64,000 bases of DNA. Origin: CAZSMC01 sp964607755 (GTDB lineage: Bacteria; Zhuqueibacterota; Zhuqueibacteria; Residuimicrobiales; Krinioviventaceae). The translations under genes and the position numbers were made by a program. Location: NCBI GenBank assembly GCA_964607755.1, contig CAZSMC010000004.1, forward strand, positions 58,149 through 122,148, read 5' to 3'. The notes under the pieces are model-generated. The model was not told the DNA's origin and searched no databases. It saw only the letters and a program-made list of their open reading frames with translations. This document shows, piece by piece, positions 9,035 through 17,211 of this stretch (position 1 is the first letter of the stretch; each line of letters starts with the position of its first letter).

Positions 9035-9589
9035 ATGAACAATGATATTAAAGCGACCATCATCGACGCCACCGGCCTGGAGAGGACACTCACCCGGCTC
9101 GCTCACGAGATTATCGAACGCAATTCAGGTGCAGATAATTTGGCACTGGTTGGAATTCGTACCAGAGGTGCTCCTATTGCTGAACGATTAGCGCGAAAAA
9201 TAGGGCAAATTGAAAAAAAGGACGTGCCGCTTGGCGTTCTTGATATTACCCTTTATCGGGATGATTTCCGGCACCGCCTCAAACAACCATCAGTGCGAAA
9301 AACCGATATCCCTTTTAATCTCGATGACGTCATTGTCGTTTTAATTGATGATGTGCTTTACACGGGCCGTACGGTCCGGGCGGCTATCGATGCGCTTCTG
9401 GATTATGGCCGTCCATCCAGCATTGAACTGGCTGTTCTCATCGACCGTGGCCATCGCGAACTGCCTATCCAGCCGGATTTTGTCGGCAAAAAAATCGTTA
9501 CATCCATTGGCGAAGAGGTAAGAGTGCATCTTGTTGAAGTTGAAGGCGAGGATTGCGTCTTGTTGGTGAATGCTCCGGAGAATGTTTAA
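9035..9589 (+). CDS. pyrR: Bifunctional pyr operon regulator / uracil phosphoribosyltransferase
   Basis: About 184 residues from ATG 9035; a GTG at 9005 in frame would add ten, but it lies inside the leader hairpin. The PRPP-binding loop is VVLIDDVLYTGRTVRAA, and the N-terminal IRTRGAPIAERLA and LDITLYRDDF segments are typical of PyrR. In Gram-positive bacteria PyrR binds pyr mRNA with UMP and causes attenuation; it also has a minor uracil salvage activity. Here it is first gene of pyrR-pyrB-pyrC, and its stop touches the pyrB start codon (TAAATG), so expression is coupled. Confidence 0.95.
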   Translation: MNNDIKATIIDATGLERTLTRLAHEIIERNSGADNLALVGIRTRGAPIAERLARKIGQIEKKDVPLGVLDITLYRDDFRHRLKQPSVRKTDIPFNLDDVIVVLIDDVLYTGRTVRAAIDALLDYGRPSSIELAVLIDRGHRELPIQPDFVGKKIVTSIGEEVRVHLVEVEGEDCVLLVNAPENV

Positions 9590-10522
9590 ATGGCTATTTC
9601 AATTTCTCATTTACTCGGGTTGGAAGGTGTGTCAGCTCAGGATATTTCTACAATTCTTGATACGGCTGACTCTTTCAAAGAAGTGCTGGCTCGCCCCATT
9701 CCCAAAGTGCCGACGTTGCGGGGAAAAACAGTTCTAAATTTGTTTTACGAACCGTCCACCCGGACACGCATTTCTTTTGAACTGGCAGAAAAACGATTGT
9801 CCGCAGATACGATTAATTTTTCCAAAACAACAAGCTCGGTGCAAAAGGGCGAAACTTTAAAAGACACCATTCGCAATATCGAAGCGATGAGGGTCGACAT
9901 GATTGTTGTTCGTCATAGCGCCGCTGGTGTGCCGCTGTTTTTAACAAAATGTTCCGACGCGGCTGTGATTAACGCCGGTGACGGCAAGCACGAACACCCG
10001 ACCCAGGCCTTGCTGGATATGCTGTCACTTCGAGACAAGTTTGGCATATTAAAAGGACTCAAAGTCGCCATTATTGGTGACATCCTCCACAGCCGGGTTG
10101 CCGGATCGAATATTCGCGGATTGCTGACCATGGGCGCCGAAGTTATGGTTTGCGCACCGAAAACCTTGATTCCACCTGGCATTAATGACCTGGGCGTTCA
10201 TGTCACTTTTGATATTAATCAGGCTATTGAATGGGCCGATGCCCTGAACGTTCTGCGCATCCAGCTCGAACGGATGGAACGAGGCATGTTCCCGACAATT
10301 CGGGAATATCATATCCGCTTTGGCGTGACCAAACAACGAATTGAACGGGCAAAAAAGGAGATCACTATTTTGCATCCGGGCCCTATTAATCGCGGGGTGG
10401 AACTTGACAGTGATGTGGCTGACTCGGATGCGTCGATCATCCTGGAACAGGTCACCAATGGCGTCGCAGTCCGGATGGCGGTGCTTTACTTGTTGAGCGG
10501 GCTCGAGGGAGGTGTGGAATAA
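9590..10522 (+). CDS. pyrB: Aspartate carbamoyltransferase catalytic chain
   Basis: 310 residues, the E. coli length. It has the carbamoyl-phosphate loop FYEPSTRTRISFE, the SSVQKGETLKDT loop bringing Ser and Lys from the neighbouring subunit, HPTQALLD and the C-terminal HPGPINRGVE. It makes N-carbamoyl-aspartate, the committed step of pyrimidine synthesis. There is no pyrI in the window, so allosteric control by a regulatory chain is not supported; control is more likely through PyrR. The ATG follows the pyrR stop directly. Confidence 0.97.
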   Translation: MAISISHLLGLEGVSAQDISTILDTADSFKEVLARPIPKVPTLRGKTVLNLFYEPSTRTRISFELAEKRLSADTINFSKTTSSVQKGETLKDTIRNIEAMRVDMIVVRHSAAGVPLFLTKCSDAAVINAGDGKHEHPTQALLDMLSLRDKFGILKGLKVAIIGDILHSRVAGSNIRGLLTMGAEVMVCAPKTLIPPGINDLGVHVTFDINQAIEWADALNVLRIQLERMERGMFPTIREYHIRFGVTKQRIERAKKEITILHPGPINRGVELDSDVADSDASIILEQVTNGVAVRMAVLYLLSGLEGGVE

Positions 10523-10536
10523 AGCAGGGTGATTTT

Positions 10537-11823
10537 ATGAATGTTATCAAAGAAAAAAATATCTTATTACGCGGCGGCGAGATCATTGATCCGGTTTCCG
10601 GCAAAAGAGAACTGAAAGATATTGTTATTGTCAATGGCAAGATCGATAAAATTGGCAAAATTGATGAGAATTTTTCCGGGGAGGTGCATGATGTTTCCGG
10701 ACATCTCATTACACCTGGATTGTTAGACATGCACGTGCACCTGAGAGAACCGGGCCGCGAAGATGAGGAAACCATCGAAAGCGGATGCGCCGCTGCTATG
10801 GCCGGAGGATTTACCGGGGTGTGTCCCATGCCGAACACGATGCCACCTTGCGATAACCAGGAAGTGGTTCGCTTTTTGAAAAAGCGGTCCGAGCAACTCC
10901 TGGTCGATCTCTATCCGGTAGCAACGATTACCAAAGGCAGAAAAGGTGAAGAAATCACCGAAATGGCGGATTTGATTCACGCCGGTGCCGTGGCATTTTC
11001 CGATGACGGCAGTCCGGTACTGAACAGCCGTGTTATGCGTTATGCCATGGAATATGCCAGCATGGTTAACGCCCCGATTATTGATCACTCTGAAGACACC
11101 TCTCTTTCTGCTGGCGGACATATGAACGAGAGCATCATGTCCACACGACTCGGCATTCAGGGTATTCCGAACGCTGCAGAAACGGTGATGATTGCCAGAA
11201 ATATTGAACTGGCTCGTTTAACTGGCGGTCACGTTCACATTGCACACCTTTCAACAAAAGAGGGCGTCGCTCTGATTCGCAGGGCAAAGGAGGAGGGAAT
11301 CAGCATTTCTTGCGAAGTCACGCCGCACCACATTTTTTTCACTGACAAAGATCTTGTCGAATTTGATACAAATCTCAAGATGAACCCACCGCTTCGGACA
11401 ACCAAAGATGTCGAAGCGCTAAAGGAAGGTTTACGCGACGGCACGATCGATGTGTTTGCTTCAGATCACGCTCCGCATGCTATCCAGGAAAAAGATGTTG
11501 AATTCAATGCAGCGCCCTTTGGAATTCTCGGCCTGGAAACCATGCTCGGAGCGCTTTTGGGGGAAATTGTCAACACCAATGTTATAACCATTGAACAAAT
11601 GATCGCAAAAATGAGTGCCAATCCAAGGCGCATCCTCAACCTTTCTCCGGTAGAAATAAAGAAAGGTGAACCGGCAAATTTGACTATTTTTCATCCGAGC
11701 CGAAAATTCAAGGTTGACGCCAACAAACTGCACTCACTTTCCCGCAACACTCCTTTTGATGGCATCGAATTACCGGGAAAAGTTTACGGTGTTGTCAACA
11801 ATGGTTATGCGCAATGGCATTAA
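10537..11823 (+). CDS. pyrC: Dihydroorotase, class I
   Basis: 428 residues, class I length. Metal-site motifs are present: GLLDMHVHLREPGREDEET, DHSED, HIAHLSTKE, CEVTPHH and FASDHAPH. It closes carbamoyl-aspartate to dihydroorotate, the step after PyrB. It starts 14 nt after pyrB as the third gene of the pyr operon. The frame runs without disruption and ends in YGVVNNGYAQWH. Confidence 0.97.
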   Translation: MNVIKEKNILLRGGEIIDPVSGKRELKDIVIVNGKIDKIGKIDENFSGEVHDVSGHLITPGLLDMHVHLREPGREDEETIESGCAAAMAGGFTGVCPMPNTMPPCDNQEVVRFLKKRSEQLLVDLYPVATITKGRKGEEITEMADLIHAGAVAFSDDGSPVLNSRVMRYAMEYASMVNAPIIDHSEDTSLSAGGHMNESIMSTRLGIQGIPNAAETVMIARNIELARLTGGHVHIAHLSTKEGVALIRRAKEEGISISCEVTPHHIFFTDKDLVEFDTNLKMNPPLRTTKDVEALKEGLRDGTIDVFASDHAPHAIQEKDVEFNAAPFGILGLETMLGALLGEIVNTNVITIEQMIAKMSANPRRILNLSPVEIKKGEPANLTIFHPSRKFKVDANKLHSLSRNTPFDGIELPGKVYGVVNNGYAQWH

Positions 11824-11925
11824 GAATACATGGCTTATCGTTTTAAGGGATGTTCTGAACCTGCGGAAAAGTCAATTTGGGGAAACGGTTTAATATAAAG
11901 TATGGCACAGAAACCCATTTTTAAC

Positions 11926-11954
11926 TTGATTTTAATCGGATTTCTTTATATATT
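11926..11954 (+). promoter_or_regulatory. Sigma-70-like promoter for rplM-rpsI
   Basis: TTGATT (11926-11931), a 17-nt spacer and TATATT (11949-11954), about 40 nt before the rplM start. The spacing and hexamers are the same type as at the pyrR promoter. Confidence 0.55.
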
Positions 11955-11996
11955 TTCAGACTTTGCGTGTTATAAAGAATAAAAGGAGAGTTTCAA

Positions 11997-12425
11997 TTGA
12001 AAACGTATTCACCAAAACCAGGCGATATTGAGAAAAAATGGTATAAAATTGACGCCGAAGGACAGGTGCTTGGGCGGCTGGCGTCCAGGATAGCCCAGAT
12101 TGCTCGCGGCAAACATAAACCGTCGTGGGCGCCGCACGCCGACGTGGGTGATTATGTTGTTGTTGTCAATGCTGACAAAATCAAAGTAACGGGACGCAAA
12201 CCGGAACAAAAACGATATTATCATCATTCCGGATACGCAGGCGGTTTGAGAGCCAAGCCTTATAAAGAAGTCATAGCCCAAAAGCCGGAATTTGTATTGC
12301 GCGAAGCGGTTCGCGGCATGCTGCCCCGCAATCGCCTTGGCCGCAAACTTTTAAAACATGTGAAAATATATGCGTCCCCTGACCACCCGCACGAAGCACA
12401 GCAGCCTGAAACTTTAGAATTATAA
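11997..12425 (+). CDS. rplM: 50S ribosomal protein L13
   Basis: 142 residues, full length. The protein opens MKTYSPKPGDIEKKWYKIDA, the standard L13 start, and that requires the TTG at 11997 as start codon; AAAGGAGAG lies just upstream. It has VLGRLAS and the C-terminal VRGMLPRNRLGR. It is an early-assembly protein of the large subunit. It is followed by rpsI at 28 nt, the usual pair. Confidence 0.98.
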   Translation: MKTYSPKPGDIEKKWYKIDAEGQVLGRLASRIAQIARGKHKPSWAPHADVGDYVVVVNADKIKVTGRKPEQKRYYHHSGYAGGLRAKPYKEVIAQKPEFVLREAVRGMLPRNRLGRKLLKHVKIYASPDHPHEAQQPETLEL

Positions 12426-12453
12426 GCTGCTTAACTGGAATCAAGGAGATATA

Positions 12454-12846
12454 ATGAAAGGAAATTATTCTTACGCAACCGGTCGACGAAAGAATTCTGT
12501 AGCTCGAGTCTATTTAAAACCGGGGAACGGCAAAATTGTTGTCAATAATCGTGATTTACTGGATTATGTTCGCCGTGATACATTGAAAATGGTCATCGAA
12601 CAACCACTGGTTGTGACAGAAACGCTTGGCACCATGGATATTGAAGCCCATGTCAAAGGCGGTGGATTATCCGGTCAATCCGGTGCATTACTGCTGGGAA
12701 TCGCCAGAGCATTGGTTAAAAATAATGAAGAATTTAAACCAATACTCCGCAAAAACGGTTTTCTGACTCGTGATCCCAGAATGGTTGAACGTAAAAAATA
12801 CGGCCAGCCGGGTGCGCGAAAACGCTATCAATTCTCTAAACGTTAA
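12454..12846 (+). CDS. rpsI: 30S ribosomal protein S9
   Basis: 130 residues, full length, opening with YSYATGRRKNSVARVYL and ending KKYGQPGARKRYQFSKR, the basic tail that reaches the P-site tRNA. AAGGAG lies before ATG 12454. It is second gene of the rplM-rpsI operon, and the structured leader of rpsB follows. Confidence 0.98.
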   Translation: MKGNYSYATGRRKNSVARVYLKPGNGKIVVNNRDLLDYVRRDTLKMVIEQPLVVTETLGTMDIEAHVKGGGLSGQSGALLLGIARALVKNNEEFKPILRKNGFLTRDPRMVERKKYGQPGARKRYQFSKR

Positions 12847-12867
12847 AATTTATATAATCAATACGCA

Positions 12868-12919
12868 CATTCTTCCTTTTGGGGTGCCCGCAGTGCGGGA
12901 CATGCAACCCGGAAGAATG
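12868..12919 (+). promoter_or_regulatory. Structured leader RNA ahead of rpsB (possible S2 autoregulation)
   Basis: Three stacked helices: CATTCTTCC (12868-12876) with GGAAGAATG (12911-12919); GGGGTGC with GCAACCC, 6 of 7 pairs; and CCCGC (12887-12891) with GCGGG (12895-12899) over an AGT triloop. It ends about 30 nt before the rpsB ATG. S2 leaders that bind S2 and repress rpsB-tsf are known in several phyla. The position and stability fit such an element; there is no run of T after it, so it is not a simple terminator. Confidence 0.6.
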
Positions 12920-12949
12920 GAGGATTAACCCCAAAAAACAGGATGAACT

Positions 12950-13690
12950 ATGGCTGATATTACGATCCAGGATTTACTGCTTGCCGGATGCCATTTCGGC
13001 CATCTGACACGAAGATGGAACCCCAAGATGAAACCTTTCATCTTTATGGAACGAAATGGTATTCATATAATCGATCTTAAAAAAACACTTTCCAGTCTGG
13101 AAGAAGCCCAGAAAGAAGCGGCAAAAATCGCCCGCAATGGCGAGGATATGCTGTTTGTGGGCACTAAAAAACAAGCCCGGGACATTATAAAACTGGAAGC
13201 AGAACGCTGCAATATGCCCTACGTCACAGAGCGATGGCTGGGCGGCACGCTGACAAATTTTGTCACCATTAAACGCAGCGTAAAGCGCTTAAAGAATCTG
13301 GAAAAATTAGCCACCGACGGTACGTATGACAAAGTAACGAAAAAAGAGATTCTTCAAATAGAGCGGGAAAAAGCAAAGCTCAATAAAGATCTCGGCGGCA
13401 TCCGCGACATGAACCATATTCCGGGCGCGGTTTTTGTTGTTGATGCCAAAAAAGAAGCAATCGCTGTCCGAGAAGCGAACCGTTTAAACATTCCGGTTTT
13501 TGCTTTGCTGGATACCAATTCCGACCCGGAACCAATTGATTTTCCGATTCCGTGTAATGACGATGCATTCAAGGCGATCAACCTGATTACGCACGCCATT
13601 GCTGACGCACTTCTCAGTGGCAAAGCAGGCAAGCAAGAACAAGAGATGGCTGAACAAGCCGAGCAAATGGAAGCAAAAGAGTCTGAATAG
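12950..13690 (+). CDS. rpsB: 30S ribosomal protein S2
   Basis: 246 residues. Typical motifs are GCHFGHLTRRWNPKMKPFIF, ERWLGGTLTNFVTIKRS and PGAVFVVDAKKEAIAVREA. It ends in an acidic tail (EQAEQMEAKESE). It binds the small subunit late and is needed for S1 docking and mRNA binding. It forms an operon with tsf 44 nt downstream, behind the structured leader. Confidence 0.98.
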   Translation: MADITIQDLLLAGCHFGHLTRRWNPKMKPFIFMERNGIHIIDLKKTLSSLEEAQKEAAKIARNGEDMLFVGTKKQARDIIKLEAERCNMPYVTERWLGGTLTNFVTIKRSVKRLKNLEKLATDGTYDKVTKKEILQIEREKAKLNKDLGGIRDMNHIPGAVFVVDAKKEAIAVREANRLNIPVFALLDTNSDPEPIDFPIPCNDDAFKAINLITHAIADALLSGKAGKQEQEMAEQAEQMEAKESE

Positions 13691-13734
13691 AACTTTTCTA
13701 CGATATTCAATTTCAAAGATACAGGAGATAAAAA

Positions 13735-14331
13735 ATGGCCAATTTATCGGCAACTGAGGTAAAAAAACTGCGAGATAAAACCGGTGCCGGTATGATGGAT
13801 TGCAAAAAGGCACTCACAGAAACAAACGGTGATATGGAAGCTGCCATCGATTATCTGCGGAAAAAAGGCATTGAAAAGGTTGAGAAAAAAGCCGGCAGAG
13901 CCACAGAACAAGGTACAGTGTATGCATATATTCATCCCGGTGGCCGAATTGGCTCCATGGTTGAAATAAATTGCGAAACAGATTTTGTTGCCAGAACAGA
14001 CGATTTTCAAAACTTTGCCAAAGATATTGCCATGCAAGTTGCGGCTTCACGACCCAGGGTTGTTTCGCGCGACCAGTTAACTCAGGCAGATATCGACCGT
14101 GAAATGGAAGTTTATCGCGGTCAGGCCAGAGAACAGGACAAACCGGAACATGTGATCGATAAAATGATTACCGGCAAGATGAATAAATATTATGAAGAAT
14201 CTTGTTTGCTGGAACAACCTTTTGTTAAAGATACAAACAAGACGATTCAGGATTATCTCAAAGAAACCATTGCTACACTCGGTGAAAATATAATCATTCA
14301 TCGTTTTGCCCGGTTCGAAATAGGTGAATAA
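13735..14331 (+). CDS. tsf: Elongation factor Ts
   Basis: 198 residues, the short form found in Thermus and other groups, against 283 in E. coli. The UBA-like N-terminus has LRDKTGAGMMDCKKAL, and the core has INCETDFVARTDDF, which inserts into EF-Tu to release GDP. AGGAG precedes ATG 13735. A strong terminator follows directly. Confidence 0.97.
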   Translation: MANLSATEVKKLRDKTGAGMMDCKKALTETNGDMEAAIDYLRKKGIEKVEKKAGRATEQGTVYAYIHPGGRIGSMVEINCETDFVARTDDFQNFAKDIAMQVAASRPRVVSRDQLTQADIDREMEVYRGQAREQDKPEHVIDKMITGKMNKYYEESCLLEQPFVKDTNKTIQDYLKETIATLGENIIIHRFARFEIGE

Positions 14332-14337
14332 CTTTCA

Positions 14338-14370
14338 AGAGCGAAGCATAATGCTTCGCTCTTTTTATTT
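14338..14370 (+). terminator. Intrinsic terminator after tsf
   Basis: A perfect 11-bp stem, AGAGCGAAGCA (14338-14348) with TGCTTCGCTCT (14352-14362), over a TAA triloop, followed by TTTTATTT. Confidence 0.9.
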
Positions 14371-14393
14371 ATATCCGTAGCAAAGAGCTCTTT

Positions 14394-15128
14394 ATGTCGA
14401 ATAAATTAGCGTTCAAGCGTGTTATTTTAAAACTGTCCGGCGAAGCGTTGATGGGCGGCAATAGCAGATTAGGTATCGATCCGGATACGGTCAATCAAAT
14501 CAGCCTAGAAATCAGCGAAGTTGCTCATATGGGTGTGCAGATCGGTATTGTTGTTGGAGGCGGAAATATTTTTCGCGGATTTTCAGCCAGCGCCCGGGGC
14601 ATGGACAGAGTGACAGCCGATTATATGGGTATGCTGGCAACATGTATGAATGCTTTGGCACTGCAAGATTATCTTGAACGTTATGACTTGCAAACACGAG
14701 TTTTAACGGCCATCAAAATGGAAGAACTGGCAGAACCTTTTATTCGCCGACGCGCGATCACTCATTTGCAAAAAGGACGCGTGGTTATCTTTGGTGGCGG
14801 TACAGGTAATCCATATTTTACGACCGATACAGCAGCCACACTTCGCGCTATCGAAATTGAAGCGGATGCGATCTTGAAAGGCACCAAAGTTGACGGCGTG
14901 TATGACAAGGACCCGATCGAGCATCAGGATGCTGTAAAATATTCAAGTCTCACATATATGGATGTGATTCAAAATAAACTCCGAGCCATGGATACCACGG
15001 CTGTTACTTTATGCATGGAAAACAATCTTCCACTTGTCGTGTTTAAACTACTTGAAAAAGGAAATCTCCAAAGAATTGTCTTGGGAGATCAAATTGGAAC
15101 CAAAGTAAGTGGTGAGGAAAATGATTGA
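14394..15128 (+). CDS. pyrH: Uridylate kinase (UMP kinase)
   Basis: 244 residues. It has KLSGEALMGG, VVGGGNIFRG, TADYMGMLATCMN and TTDTAATLRA of the hexameric bacterial UMP kinase (amino-acid kinase fold), which makes UDP from UMP with ATP. It starts only 23 nt after the tsf terminator, too close for a normal promoter in between, so it probably depends on read-through or on an unseen start inside the hairpin region. It overlaps frr by 8 nt. Confidence 0.98.
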   Translation: MSNKLAFKRVILKLSGEALMGGNSRLGIDPDTVNQISLEISEVAHMGVQIGIVVGGGNIFRGFSASARGMDRVTADYMGMLATCMNALALQDYLERYDLQTRVLTAIKMEELAEPFIRRRAITHLQKGRVVIFGGGTGNPYFTTDTAATLRAIEIEADAILKGTKVDGVYDKDPIEHQDAVKYSSLTYMDVIQNKLRAMDTTAVTLCMENNLPLVVFKLLEKGNLQRIVLGDQIGTKVSGEEND

Positions 15129-15678
15129 AGACGTAAAAAAAGACTCAAAGCAACGGATGGAAAAAGCTGTTGACGTTGTCAGAAGCGAATTCGCAAAGTT
15201 ACGTACCGGCAAGGCCACGCCAGCTTTGCTTGATGGAATCAAGGTCGAATATTACGGCACGACTGTACCGATCAAACAAGTCGCAAATGTAAGTGCTCCT
15301 GAACCGCGGCTTCTTGTGATTCAGCCATGGGAAAAAAGCATGCTGTCTATCATTGAAAAAGCTATTCTCAAATCGGATCTAGGATTGAATCCAACGAACG
15401 ACGGTATTGTGATCCGCATTCCCATTCCACAACTTACTGAAGATCGACGCAAAGACCTGGTCAAAGTAGCCAAGAAAAATGCCGAAGATGGCAAGGTGGC
15501 AATCCGAAACATCCGGCGCGATGCCAATGACGCGTTAAAAAAAGCGGAAAAAGACTCTGAAATCTCTGAAGATGAAATGCATAGCGGTCAGGAAGTTATT
15601 CAGAAACTGACAGATGAGTATACCAGCAAAATCGACGAGCTTTTGGATCACAAAGAAAAAGAAATCATGACTGTTTAG
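15121..15678 (+). CDS. frr: Ribosome recycling factor
   Basis: 185 residues from ATG 15121, exactly the E. coli length; a GTG at 15109 is also in frame but lengthens the protein unusually. GGTGAGG lies 4 nt upstream. It has KLRTGKATPALLDGI, VEYYGTTVPIKQVANVSAPE and QPWEKSMLSIIEKAI. Together with EF-G it splits the post-termination ribosome. Its ATG lies within the end of pyrH (ATGATTGA), so translation is coupled. Confidence 0.97.
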   Translation: MIEDVKKDSKQRMEKAVDVVRSEFAKLRTGKATPALLDGIKVEYYGTTVPIKQVANVSAPEPRLLVIQPWEKSMLSIIEKAILKSDLGLNPTNDGIVIRIPIPQLTEDRRKDLVKVAKKNAEDGKVAIRNIRRDANDALKKAEKDSEISEDEMHSGQEVIQKLTDEYTSKIDELLDHKEKEIMTV

Positions 15679-15711
15679 CCCGGCCGACACCCGTTTATTA
15701 AAACGGCCGGG
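15679..15711 (+). terminator. GC-rich hairpin after frr
   Basis: CCCGGCCG (15679-15686) pairs with CGGCCGGG (15704-15711), with an alternative inner CCGTTT/AAACGG stem. There is no immediate T-run; one follows some 15 nt later. It lies between the convergent ends of frr and gltD. Confidence 0.45.
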
Positions 15712-15792
15712 AATTGATTTCCGCCTTTTTTAATGTGTGATTCTGGTTTCTGGAAAGCATTTCACAGTTTTTTTAGGGGAAAGCGGATTGTT

Positions 15793-17211
15793 TTACCTCT
15801 GCAAATATTTATGTGCTGCGGCTGCTGCCTGACGACCCTGTGTGATAGCCCGCACAACCAGAGAGGCACCGGACACACTATCACCGGCAGCAAACACACC
15901 CGCAACGGAAGTCATTGCATTTTCATACGTAACAATATTTTCGCGTTCATCCAGCGTTACTCCCATACCGGAAATCAGAGCGCCGGGCTCGACATGCAAA
16001 AAACCCATAGCCAGTAGAACAAGGTCCGCCTTTAATTCGAATTCCGAACCTCTTCGCTCGCGCATTTTCCACTGACCGTTTTCATCTTTTTGCCAATCCA
16101 GACGAACAGCGCGCAGTTTTTCAACCTTTTTATGACCAACCAGCTCTTTGGTTAAAATGCTCCAGTGCCGTTGACATCCCTCTTCATGCGAACTTGATGT
16201 GCGGTAAATTCTGGGCCATTCAGGCCAGGGATTTCTGGCGGATCTGGTTTTTGGCGGTTCCGGCAGCAATTCAATCTGGGTCACACTTTTGGCTCCCTGG
16301 CGAATACTTGTGCCCACGCAATCTGAGCCGGTATCCCCGCCACCGATCACCACGACATTTTTCCCCGTGGCAGAGATTCGACCTTTTTTTATCTGATCAC
16401 CGGCATTGATTCTATTCTGCTGGGTTAAAAAATCCATGGCATAATGGACCCCTTCAAGTTCCCGTCCCGGAACGTTCAGATCGCGAGGAACCGTTGCACC
16501 GCCGGCAATGACAATAGCATCAAAAATTCGCTTTAGATACCGCGCAGATATATCAACACCCACCTCTACGGAGGTCTCAAAAGTAACGCTTTCTTCTTCC
16601 ATTTGCTGCAACCGGCGGTCGATAATAGATTTCTCCAGCTTGAAATCCGGGATGCCATAGCGCAACAAACCGCCGATACGGTCGGCGCGTTCCATAACGA
16701 CCACCTCGTGACCGCGCCGTGCCAATTGCTGGGCCGCAGCCAGGCCGGCAGGCCCTGAGCCGACAACCACGACTTTTTTACCGCTACGCCGCGCCGAGCG
16801 CTGAGGATGAATCCAGCCCTCCCGGAATCCGCGCTCAATGATCTGCAGTTCGATATGTTTAATATTGACAGCAGAACCGTTGATCGCCAGCGTACACGCT
16901 GCTTCGCACGCTGCCGGACAAATCCGGCCAGTGATTTCCGGAAAATTATTTGTCGAATGTAGAATGTCCAAAGCATCACGCCACCGGTCACGATAAATCA
17001 TATCATTGTAATCCGGGATGCGGTTCGCCACCGGACAGCCATAGGCGTGACACGACGGCACGCCACAATCCATACAACGTGCAGCCTGCTGGTGCAATTG
17101 TTCCCGCGAAAGCAAAAGTTCGAATTCTTTGAAATTTTTTATTCGCTGGTGCACCAGCTCTTTTGGCGCATCTTCGCGTATATATTCTAAAAAACCGGTT
17201 GGTTTAGCCAT
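15793..17211 (-). CDS. gltD: Glutamate synthase (NADPH) small subunit
   Basis: About 472 residues from ATG 17211, which has AGGAGG upstream inside the end of gltB; the stop of gltB overlaps this start by 8 nt. Domains in order: N-terminal 4Fe-4S cysteine region (CMDCGVPSCHAYGCP), FAD-binding GSGPAGLAAAQQLARRG, NADPH-binding VVIGGGDTGSDCVG, and C-terminal GVFAAGDSVSGASLVVRAI. It passes electrons from NADPH through FAD and Fe-S centres to the large subunit, for ammonia assimilation with glutamine synthetase. Confidence 0.97.
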   Translation of the reverse strand: MAKPTGFLEYIREDAPKELVHQRIKNFKEFELLLSREQLHQQAARCMDCGVPSCHAYGCPVANRIPDYNDMIYRDRWRDALDILHSTNNFPEITGRICPAACEAACTLAINGSAVNIKHIELQIIERGFREGWIHPQRSARRSGKKVVVVGSGPAGLAAAQQLARRGHEVVVMERADRIGGLLRYGIPDFKLEKSIIDRRLQQMEEESVTFETSVEVGVDISARYLKRIFDAIVIAGGATVPRDLNVPGRELEGVHYAMDFLTQQNRINAGDQIKKGRISATGKNVVVIGGGDTGSDCVGTSIRQGAKSVTQIELLPEPPKTRSARNPWPEWPRIYRTSSSHEEGCQRHWSILTKELVGHKKVEKLRAVRLDWQKDENGQWKMRERRGSEFELKADLVLLAMGFLHVEPGALISGMGVTLDERENIVTYENAMTSVAGVFAAGDSVSGASLVVRAITQGRQAAAAAHKYLQR

